From Beijerinckiaceae bacterium (GTDB taxonomy: Bacteria > Pseudomonadota > Alphaproteobacteria > Rhizobiales > Beijerinckiaceae): a stretch of 13,845 nt of DNA. Each line of letters starts with the position of its first letter. Positions within the stretch are counted from its first letter, which is position 1. The notes under the pieces are model-generated. The model was given only the letters and a program-made list of their open reading frames with translations. It was not told where the DNA came from and ran no database searches. Where the stretch lies: positions 1 through 13,845 of the forward strand of contig CANGOK010000055.1 of the NCBI GenBank assembly GCA_947455285.1, in the 5' to 3' direction. Shown here one piece after another: positions 8,317-13,845 of the stretch. The translations under genes and the position numbers were made by a program.

Positions 8317-9423
8317 TCAATTGCGAATGTTCTGAAGAAAAAGCTCGGTTGGAATTTCATGCCCAAGGCCCTGAGCCTTGGCTCGCTCATAGACGTGGCC
8401 AGCCACGGCGTAGAACTGCGCCCCCTGAAGATTGCCCCGCTCCGACCACGTGATTTGATCGCGAGACGTGCGGCCTGTGGTCTTCCCGCTCAAAATGTCG
8501 GCGAGCGTGATGCGCTTGTCCGGCAGGGCGACGCCATGCGCCTTTTTACCAGAGCGACCATCTCCGAACTTGCGTTTGCTCGCGCCGGCTTCCCAAGCAA
8601 TATATTCGTCATCAAGCGCAAGCTCGGGACGCCCTATGGGAGCGGGCGCATCGCCAAAGCGCAAATAGACGTCCACCCGATCGATCGTCGCTTGATCCGG
8701 CAAGCCGCTTCCACCGATATTGACGACATGCGCGCCTTTCTCGATCAGCGCGCCGTTGAGCACAGGAATGGCCGAGTCTGTCAGCGCCGCGACAATGTCA
8801 GCGCCTTTATAAATGTCTCCAGGGCGGTCGCAGACCTGAACTTCAATATTATATTTGGCCGCCATCTCCCGCCCGAAGGCTTCCCGGTTCGCCTTGGTCG
8901 GGCTGAACACCTGCAGCTTCTCGATATTGCGGACCGCCATGAATGAGGCCATGTGATCTCGGGCCATCCCTCCCGAGCCCAGCATTCCGACGACTTTCGC
9001 GTCCTTGCGCGCCATATATTTGACGCCGATGCCTCCATCGCCAGCGACACGCATGTGCTGCAAGACGCCATCGTTGATGAAGGCGAGCGGCTCGCCGGTT
9101 TCAACTGACGTAAGAAAGATCAGACCGCAAAACAGGCCTGGCTTGGTGCAATACTTCTCTTGCGTGACCACATCACCGTTGCGCGCCTCATAGATAATGT
9201 CCGACTTCATGCGCACAGCGAAATATCCGCTGGCTGATCCACCTTCCATGGAGCCGAATTGATAATTTCGGTCGGGATCGCTTGTGGGAATGCGTATGTC
9301 GATGCGCGGCCTGCAAACGGCCTCGCCGATGGAAAGCTTGCGATAGGATTCCTCAAGCACCGCGATCGTGTCTTCAATCGTGAGGACCTTTGCGACGTCA
9401 TCATTGTTGATGATCAGGGTCAT
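8317..9423 (-). CDS. Ornithine cyclodeaminase / mu-crystallin family NAD(P)-dependent enzyme
   Basis: I start this 368-residue protein at MTLIINNDDVAKVL because the family N-terminus begins there; AGGAG lies just upstream (9427-9431, rather close) and a purine-rich GGGAGGGGG at 9435-9443. The frame stays open 23 codons further upstream, but that stretch is not family-like. Family marks are K73 in VRMKSD (the substrate-binding lysine position), R125 in QHMRVAG (the carboxylate-binding arginine position), and the Rossmann motif GMLGSGGMA at 147-155, followed by VFSPTKANREAFG and ADIVAALTDS. Members catalyse ornithine cyclodeamination, ketimine or pyrroline-2-carboxylate reduction, alanine dehydrogenation or opine-type chemistry. 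The usual RTAA block is here RVAGD, which hints at a non-standard substrate, so the exact reaction cannot be named. It leads the leftward operon and diverges from the CoA-transferase gene. Confidence 0.85.
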   Translation of the reverse strand: MTLIINNDDVAKVLTIEDTIAVLEESYRKLSIGEAVCRPRIDIRIPTSDPDRNYQFGSMEGGSASGYFAVRMKSDIIYEARNGDVVTQEKYCTKPGLFCGLIFLTSVETGEPLAFINDGVLQHMRVAGDGGIGVKYMARKDAKVVGMLGSGGMARDHMASFMAVRNIEKLQVFSPTKANREAFGREMAAKYNIEVQVCDRPGDIYKGADIVAALTDSAIPVLNGALIEKGAHVVNIGGSGLPDQATIDRVDVYLRFGDAPAPIGRPELALDDEYIAWEAGASKRKFGDGRSGKKAHGVALPDKRITLADILSGKTTGRTSRDQITWSERGNLQGAQFYAVAGHVYERAKAQGLGHEIPTELFLQNIRN

Positions 9424-9514
9424 CCGCTCCTGAGCCCCCTCCCGATTGTTCTTCCACGTGAGAGTTGCAAGAAAAGCGCGGCTTGGCAACAATGGTCACA
9501 AATGGGGGAAACAG
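9424..9514. promoter_or_regulatory. Divergent promoter region with nested inverted repeats
   Basis: These 91 bases separate the divergent cyclodeaminase-family and CoA-transferase genes. GTTGC (9464-9468) is mirrored by GCAAC (9486-9490), with CAAG/CTTG extending inward and offset by one base. ATTGTT (9445-9450) is mirrored by AACAAT (9488-9493). For the rightward gene, TTGCAA (9465-9470), a 17-base spacer and AACAAT (9488-9493) fit a sigma-70-like promoter at 4 of 6 matches each. The repeat overlapping the hexamers is what an operator would look like. No regulator gene is in the window. All of this is by eye. Confidence 0.4.
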
Positions 9515-10696
9515 ATGGAAGCCAGCCTTGGCAAGCAAGCAATCGAATGCGCGGCACACGCGCCCCTGACTGGACTGACCGTGATCGAGATCGGGCACAG
9601 CGTCGCGGCCCCCTTCGCCGGTCAGGTGCTGGCTGATCTTGGCGCGCGCGTCATCAAGATTGAAAACCCGCAACGCGGCGACGATGCGCGCAGTTGGGGC
9701 CCGCCCTTCTGGCAGGGCATGGCCACGATCTTCCAGTCGGTCAACCGCAACAAGGTCTCCAGCGCCATTGATCTCAAGGACCCGCAAGCGCGTGGCAAGC
9801 TCGCCGATTTCATCGTGGCGGAAGCCGATATCGTCCTGCAAAACATGCGAGCGGGCCTGCTCGCCTCGCTGGGGCTTGACGCAGCGAGCCTCCGGGCGCG
9901 CAACCCTCGTCTCATCTATTGCAACCTGAGCGCCTTCGGACCCACCGGCCCGCTTGCAGGACGACCGGGCTATGATCCCTTGATGCAGGCTTTCGGCGGC
10001 ATCATGAGCGTCACAGGAAATGAAGGCGAACCTCCCGTGCGCGTAGGCGTCTCGATCGTCGATCAGGGCGCGGGCATGTGGTCCGTCATCGGCATTCTGG
10101 CGGCGCTTCAGCGTCGCAATGCGACCAACGAAGGGTGCGAGATCGATACATCGCTCTATGAAACAGCCCTGTCTTGGATCGGCGCGGCCTCCGCCGGCTA
10201 TCAGGCCACCGGCCGCACGCCGCCGCGCCGAGGTTCGGAAAATCCGAGCCTCGTACCCTACAAGGTCTTTCAGGCGAGCGATGGCGATCTCGTGATCGCG
10301 GCGGGCAATGACAACCTATTCCGCAAGCTCGCCCATGCTCTCGGCCGCGGCGACTGGATGGAGGACGAACGTTTCGCCACCAATTCAGCGCGCGTCGTCA
10401 ATCGAGTAGTGGTCAATGAGGCTGTGCAGGCGATGGTGGGCCAACGCACACGCGCCGAACTCTGCGCCCTGCTCGATGAAGTCGATGTGCCCGTGGCGCC
10501 CTTGCAGAGCGTCGATCAGGTGCTCGCTCATCCCCAGACGCAGGCGCTCGACATGTTCCAGAAGGCGCCCGACGCGGATATGCGCCTCATGGGAAGTCCG
10601 CTCAGCTTTGACGGTCAGCGGCCACAGTTCAAAAGCAGACCGCCGGAACTGGGCTCGCACACAGACACGATCATGGGCTGGAAAGACGACGCCTGA
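9515..10696 (+). CDS. Class III (CaiB/BaiF family) CoA-transferase
   Basis: This 393-residue enzyme would move CoA from a donor acyl-CoA (often succinyl-CoA) to a free carboxylic acid through an aspartyl-CoA anhydride. I start at MEASLGK because GGGGGA at 9504-9509 sits five bases upstream; the frame remains open 23 more codons, but that stretch overlaps the divergent promoter. Seen: LTGLTVIEIGHSVAAPFAGQVLADLGARVIKIE (split by family consensus: start block, then GARVIKIE), GDDARSWGPPF, SVNRNK, and GYDPLMQAFGGIMSVTG, where D154 matches the catalytic aspartate of formyl-CoA transferase. The C-terminal DEVDVPVAPLQSVDQVLAHPQ block is also family-typical. A racemase of the same fold (AMACR) is less likely given the GDDxRxWGPPF block and the complete acyl-CoA pathway around it. 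The gene ends 4 bases from the convergent hydratase gene. The substrate is not determined; a dicarboxylate is inferred from the neighbours. Confidence 0.87.
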   Translation: MEASLGKQAIECAAHAPLTGLTVIEIGHSVAAPFAGQVLADLGARVIKIENPQRGDDARSWGPPFWQGMATIFQSVNRNKVSSAIDLKDPQARGKLADFIVAEADIVLQNMRAGLLASLGLDAASLRARNPRLIYCNLSAFGPTGPLAGRPGYDPLMQAFGGIMSVTGNEGEPPVRVGVSIVDQGAGMWSVIGILAALQRRNATNEGCEIDTSLYETALSWIGAASAGYQATGRTPPRRGSENPSLVPYKVFQASDGDLVIAAGNDNLFRKLAHALGRGDWMEDERFATNSARVVNRVVVNEAVQAMVGQRTRAELCALLDEVDVPVAPLQSVDQVLAHPQTQALDMFQKAPDADMRLMGSPLSFDGQRPQFKSRPPELGSHTDTIMGWKDDA

Positions 10697-10700
10697 CAGC

Positions 10701-11483
10701 TCAGCGTCCCTGCCAGACAGGTTCGCGCTTTTCGAGGAATGCGCGGGCGCCCTCCTTGCGATCCTCGGAATGGTAGACGTCCGGCCCTGCATCCAGCCTG
10801 ATGCCCGAATGTAGCGGCAGGCCATGCGTCTTGCGGAAGGTGAGCTTCATGCGCTGCAGGGAAAGCGGCGCGTTGCGCGCGATCTCGCCCGCCAACTCCA
10901 TGCCGACGCTCATGAGTTGGTCAGCGGGCGCGATCCGGTTGACGAGGCCCCAGCGCTCAGCCTCAGCAAGTTCGATGCGCCGCCCGGTATAAAGCCATTC
11001 CATGGCGATCCCGGGCGGAACCATCGTCGGCAGGATCACCGAAGCGAAATGCGCGCCCATGCCGCGCTTGGCCTCCGGCACGCCGAAGAAGGCGTTATCG
11101 GCGGCGACGCGCAGATCGCAAGCGAGAGCCAGTTCGCATCCGCCTGCGAGCGCCGGCCCGTTCACGATTGCGAGAAGAGGTTTGCGCGAGTCGATCATGA
11201 CTTCGTAGAGGCTGCGCTCTGGCTCATGCAGCGGCCCGCGATAGGTTCCCGTCGATTCATCGGTGGCCCGCGCATCCTTCAGGTCGGCGCCCGCGCAAAA
11301 CGCGCTGCCCGCTCCGGTGATCGCCACGACCGTCACATCGTTATCGACATCCGCAGCGATGATCGCCCGGCGCAGCGCCTGCGACAGATCGCGCGACAGG
11401 GCGTTGCGACGTTCGGGCCGGTTCAGCGTGAGAAGACGGACCTTGTCCTTCGTTTCGATCTTGAGAATGTCGGCGTCGCTCAT
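10701..11483 (-). CDS. Enoyl-CoA hydratase / crotonase family protein
   Basis: This 260-residue crotonase starts at MSDADILKIE; GGGA (11492-11495) lies eight bases upstream, and the 39 extra open codons further upstream are not family-like. Seen: LNRPERRNALS, the oxyanion-hole block GAGSAFCAGADLKD, NGPALAGGCELALACDLRVA and FGVPEAKRGMG. Both catalytic glutamates of true hydratases are present: E117 (GGCE, equivalent to rat E144) and E137 (FGVPE, equivalent to E164). It should therefore hydrate a 2-enoyl-CoA to a 3-hydroxyacyl-CoA rather than be an isomerase or dehalogenase. Given the lyase gene next door, a methylglutaconyl-CoA-hydratase-like role (AUH/LiuC type) is attractive but inferred. 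It is divergent from the lyase gene and convergent with the CoA-transferase gene, so it has its own transcript. Confidence 0.88.
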   Translation of the reverse strand: MSDADILKIETKDKVRLLTLNRPERRNALSRDLSQALRRAIIAADVDNDVTVVAITGAGSAFCAGADLKDARATDESTGTYRGPLHEPERSLYEVMIDSRKPLLAIVNGPALAGGCELALACDLRVAADNAFFGVPEAKRGMGAHFASVILPTMVPPGIAMEWLYTGRRIELAEAERWGLVNRIAPADQLMSVGMELAGEIARNAPLSLQRMKLTFRKTHGLPLHSGIRLDAGPDVYHSEDRKEGARAFLEKREPVWQGR

Positions 11484-11617
11484 GTCTGTCGTCCCATAAT
11501 TCCTCGTCGCCCATATTGTTCGCAGATCCGGTGAAAAGCAAAGAGCGGCAAGGCGTCCCACTTGAACCGCCGCAGGGCGCCATGCCATTCTGCCGAGCAA
11601 TTCAGGAGGCAGAGTTC
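11484..11617. promoter_or_regulatory. Divergent intergenic region between hydratase and lyase genes
   Basis: These 134 bases must contain the start signals for the leftward hydratase and the rightward lyase-dehydrogenase operon. I could not identify convincing -35/-10 pairs by eye. An ATTGTTC heptamer at 11515-11521 recurs in the other divergent region (9445-9451), which may reflect a shared regulator or chance. Confidence 0.3.
11587..11615 (+). promoter_or_regulatory. Leader hairpin overlapping the lyase ribosome-binding site
   Basis: ATTCTGCC (11587-11594) can pair with GGCAGAGT (11608-11615), giving 8 bp with one G-U pair and a 13-base loop. The strong Shine-Dalgarno AGGAGG (11604-11609) lies partly in the loop and partly in the 3' arm, eight bases before the GTG start. 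The hairpin could reduce translation. Folding energy was not computed. Confidence 0.35.
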
Positions 11618-12580
11618 GTGTCCGATCTTCCCAAAGAGATCAAAATTGTCGAGGAAGGCCCGCGTGAGGGGTTCCAGTTCGAAGCTGGGCCAATCGCCAC
11701 TGCCCGCAAGATCGAACTGATCGACGCGCTCTCAACCACCGGTTTAAAGCAAATTCAGATCGTTTCCTTCGTCGACCCGCGGCGCGTGCCCGGCATGGCC
11801 GATGCCGAAGATGTCGTGCGCGGCATCACGCCTGCCGAAGGCGTCGCCTACACCGGCCTTTGGCTCAACGATAAGGGCTTTGAACGCGCCCTCGCCACCC
11901 AGCGCCTCAAGGTTTCTGGTACGATCACTGTGGGCGCATCTGACGCATTCCTGAAGCGCAACCAGAACCGCACGATCAAGGAACAGATCGCCTCCCAGCA
12001 CGCGATCACAGCTCGCTACACACAGCTTGGCATACCCGTCACGCGCGGGGGCATGATGGCGGCCTTCGGTTGCAATTTCGAAGGCGACATTCCGGTGCAA
12101 CGCGTGGTTGAACTGGTGGGTGAGATTCTGGCGATCGCGCAAGCCAACGACGTCAGCCTCGAATATGTCTCGCTTGCCGACACAATGGCATGGGCGACCC
12201 CGCTCGCCATCAAGCGCGTGGTGGGCGCCGTGCGCGACAAATATCCTGATCTCGAACTATCGCTGCATCTCCACGACACACGCGGCCTAGGCCTCGCCAA
12301 CGCCTATGCTGGCCTTGAAATGGGCGTCAGAAGGTTTGACGCAGCGGTGGCGGGCCTCGGCGGTTGCCCCTTCGCCGGTCACGCGGGCGCGGCGGGCAAT
12401 ATCTGCACGGAAGACTTCGTCCTGATGTGCGAGGAGATGGGCGTCGCCACGGGCGTCGATCTCGACGCCCTCATCCAATGCGCCTTGCTGGCCGAAGACA
12501 TTGTCGGCCATCCCCTGCCCGGCGCAGTGATGAAGGGCGGCGCCCTCGCGCGTCTTCGAGCAGCGAAGCAGGCGAGTTGA
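11618..12580 (+). CDS. HMG-CoA lyase family protein (GTG start)
   Basis: This 320-residue TIM-barrel lyase would cleave a 3-hydroxy-3-substituted glutaryl-CoA to acetyl-CoA and an acetoacetate-type product. I chose the GTG at 11618 because AGGAGG (11604-11609) is ideally placed and the family-typical sequence begins right after; the 34 upstream open codons have no such support. Seen: VEEGPREGFQ near the start (R16 equals human R41; E17 stands where human has the catalytic D42), SLHLHDTRGLGLANA (metal ligands H217 and H219), MGVRRFDAAVAGLGGCPFAG with the conserved C250 of the G-loop, and AAGNICTEDFVLMCEEMG. The D-to-E change and the PFAGHAGAAGN loop suggest a substrate other than HMG-CoA is possible. 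The 42-base gap to the next gene and the shared strand suggest an operon with the acyl-CoA dehydrogenase. Confidence 0.87.
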   Translation: MSDLPKEIKIVEEGPREGFQFEAGPIATARKIELIDALSTTGLKQIQIVSFVDPRRVPGMADAEDVVRGITPAEGVAYTGLWLNDKGFERALATQRLKVSGTITVGASDAFLKRNQNRTIKEQIASQHAITARYTQLGIPVTRGGMMAAFGCNFEGDIPVQRVVELVGEILAIAQANDVSLEYVSLADTMAWATPLAIKRVVGAVRDKYPDLELSLHLHDTRGLGLANAYAGLEMGVRRFDAAVAGLGGCPFAGHAGAAGNICTEDFVLMCEEMGVATGVDLDALIQCALLAEDIVGHPLPGAVMKGGALARLRAAKQAS

Positions 12581-12622
12581 GCCCACAAATTTGAGAATTA
12601 AAAAACAAAAAGGGAAACGCGC

Positions 12623-13819
12623 ATGAATGACGAAGAGCTCGCCGGCGCCGGCCTGGCGATGGTTCCGGTCGGCGATGATTACCCTGAAATTAGGGAAGCG
12701 ATCCGCGCCATCTGTAGCGACTTTCCCGGCGAATATTGGCGCAAGCTGGAAGACACCGGCGACTATGCGAAGGAGTTCGTGGGGGCGCTCACCGAGGCGG
12801 GTTTCCTCTCCGCGCTGATCCCTGAGTCCTACGGCGGCTCCGGCCTGCCCCTTCGCGCAGGCGGCGTCATTCTGGAAGAGATCCACGCCGCAGGCTGCTC
12901 GGGCAACACCTGCCATGCGCAGATGTATATGATGGCCATGCTCGTGCGTTACGGCTCGGATGACCTCAAGAAGCGCTATCTGCCGGGCATCGCATCTGGG
13001 GAAGTCCGCTACCAGTCATTCGGCGTGACGGAGCCCACCACCGGATCCGATACGCTCCAACTGAAGACCCGCGCCGTGCGCGACGGCGATGATTACGTCA
13101 TCAATGGCCAGAAGATCTGGACCTCGCGCGCGCTCCATTCCGATCTGATGACCCTGCTGGTGCGCACGACCCCGGTGGATCAGGTCAAGCGTCGCACCGA
13201 TGGCCTCTCTGTCCTGCTGGTCGATATCAGGGAGTCCGTTGGCAAGGGCATGACCATCCGTCCCATAGAGACGATGAACAAGCATCAGACCAACGAAGTC
13301 TTCTATGACAACCTGCGCGTGCCCGTGAAAAACCTGATCGGCGTCGAAGGACAGGGCTTCAAGCATATTCTTGAGGGCATGAACTCCGAGCGCATTCTGG
13401 TCTCCCATGAGTCTCTTGGCGACGCCCGCTACTTCATCGAGAAGGCGACCAACTACGCCAAGGAGCGCGTCGTTTTCGGCCGCCCCATCGGCCAGAACCA
13501 GGGGATCCAGTTCCCCATCGCCCGTTCCTATGCGGAATGGCGCGCAGCCGATCTCATGGTGCGCACGGCGGCGGCCAAATTTCAGGCCGGACTGCCCTGC
13601 GGAGAGGAGGCCAATCTCTCGCGCCTGCTGTCGTCGGAAGCTGCATGGAACGCGGGCGAAGCCTGCATGCAGACCCACGGCGGCTTCGCCATGGCGCGCG
13701 AGTATGACATCGAACGCAAATGGCGCGCGGCGCGCAACCAGCGCATCGCCCCCATCTCGACCAATCTCATCCTCGCCTATATCGGCCACGGGGTGCTGGG
13801 ATTGCCGAAATCCTATTAG
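12623..13819 (+). CDS. Acyl-CoA dehydrogenase, IVD-like catalytic base position
   Basis: This 398-residue FAD enzyme would oxidise an acyl-CoA to the 2-enoyl-CoA, passing electrons to ETF. Seen: the N-terminal helical domain with GFLSALIPESYGGSGLP, the flavin-binding signature FGVTEPTTGSDT (T136-E137 to D143), the YVINGQKIWTSRA beta-domain block, and the C-terminal helical domain with RVVFGRPIGQNQGIQFPIA and CMQTHGGFAMAREYDIERKWR. The usual catalytic IYEGT near the C-terminus is replaced by RIAPIST. Instead E256 in GMNSERILVS aligns with the helix-G glutamate that serves as base in isovaleryl-CoA dehydrogenase and LCAD, where MCAD has T255. This points to a branched or unusual acyl substrate. 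AGGGA (12611-12615) lies seven bases before the ATG. The GHGVLGLPKSY ending is complete, and only 26 bases remain after the stop. Confidence 0.9.
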   Translation: MNDEELAGAGLAMVPVGDDYPEIREAIRAICSDFPGEYWRKLEDTGDYAKEFVGALTEAGFLSALIPESYGGSGLPLRAGGVILEEIHAAGCSGNTCHAQMYMMAMLVRYGSDDLKKRYLPGIASGEVRYQSFGVTEPTTGSDTLQLKTRAVRDGDDYVINGQKIWTSRALHSDLMTLLVRTTPVDQVKRRTDGLSVLLVDIRESVGKGMTIRPIETMNKHQTNEVFYDNLRVPVKNLIGVEGQGFKHILEGMNSERILVSHESLGDARYFIEKATNYAKERVVFGRPIGQNQGIQFPIARSYAEWRAADLMVRTAAAKFQAGLPCGEEANLSRLLSSEAAWNAGEACMQTHGGFAMAREYDIERKWRAARNQRIAPISTNLILAYIGHGVLGLPKSY

Positions 13820-13845
13820 AACGCTACTGCGACACCGCGCCGCAA

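Noticed and set aside
9515..10696. Annotating the CoA-transferase as alpha-methylacyl-CoA racemase
   Set aside because: The GDDxRxWGPPF and SVNRNK blocks and the catalytic aspartate context fit the CaiB/formyl-CoA transferase group better, and the pathway context needs an activation step.
10680..10730. Possible terminators between the convergent CoA-transferase and hydratase genes
   Set aside because: Only 4-bp stems (CTGA/TCAG and CCTG/CAGG) without T-runs are visible, which is too weak to call.
699..12138. Four copies of the palindrome GCGATCGC (699, 2297, 3923, 12131), reminiscent of cyanobacterial HIP1
   Set aside because: All are within coding sequence, widely spaced and in a GC-rich genome rich in GATC-containing codon pairs; the count is small and no function is indicated.
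13016..13789. Long minus-strand open frame (257 codons) opposite the acyl-CoA dehydrogenase
   Set aside because: It lies wholly inside a motif-complete gene, has no family-like motif or ribosome site, and is explained by high GC at third codon positions.
9515..13819. Reading the CoA genes as the standard leucine/isovalerate (Liu) or citronellol (Atu) pathway
   Set aside because: Those pathways need a biotin-dependent acyl-CoA carboxylase, which is absent, and they do not normally begin with a class III CoA-transferase. It could still apply if carboxylase genes lie beyond the right edge.

Overview
This is a GC-rich, gene-dense window with 11 protein-coding genes and no gap longer than about 135 bases. 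It looks like an alphaproteobacterium, most likely Hyphomicrobiales (Rhizobiales). The reasons are the ExoF/ExoQ-type exopolysaccharide genes, the codon use, the abundance of tripartite tricarboxylate (Bug/TctC) receptors and class III CoA-transferases in that group, and the compact ATGA-coupled operon. The genus cannot be fixed from the sequence alone. I saw no rRNA, tRNA, CRISPR array, insertion sequence or phage gene.

Region 1 (1-5733, + strand) is the distal part of an exopolysaccharide (EPS) operon of the Wzx/Wzy type. In order it holds a Wzx-like flippase fused in frame to a GH16 endo-glycanase (5' end outside the window), an ExoF-like export protein, an ExoQ/WaaL-like polymerase, and a CE4 polysaccharide deacetylase. 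Two junctions are ATGA overlaps and the third gap is 27 bases, so the genes are almost certainly co-transcribed. Together they would flip, polymerise, trim, deacetylate and export a polysaccharide. The glycosyltransferases and a Wzc/ExoP-type partner are not here and presumably lie upstream.

Region 2 (5741-9423, - strand) is a three-gene operon reading leftwards: an ornithine cyclodeaminase/mu-crystallin family protein, an orphan Bug/TctC solute receptor, and a secreted LVIVD-repeat beta-propeller. Its 3' end meets the EPS operon tail to tail with a 7-base gap and a small terminator-like hairpin.

Region 3 (9515-13819) is acyl-CoA metabolism in three transcription units: a class III CoA-transferase (+), an enoyl-CoA hydratase (-), and an HMG-CoA-lyase-family gene followed by an acyl-CoA dehydrogenase (+). 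A 91-base divergent region with nested inverted repeats joins regions 2 and 3.

Read together, regions 2 and 3 suggest uptake (Bug receptor), CoA activation, desaturation, hydration and retro-Claisen cleavage of a branched dicarboxylic acid. This chain needs no carboxylase if the substrate already carries the second carboxyl group. The substrate is inferred, not shown. The two most unusual items are the flippase-GH16 fusion with a signal-peptide-like linker, and the candidate dicarboxylate pathway linked to a secreted LVIVD propeller.
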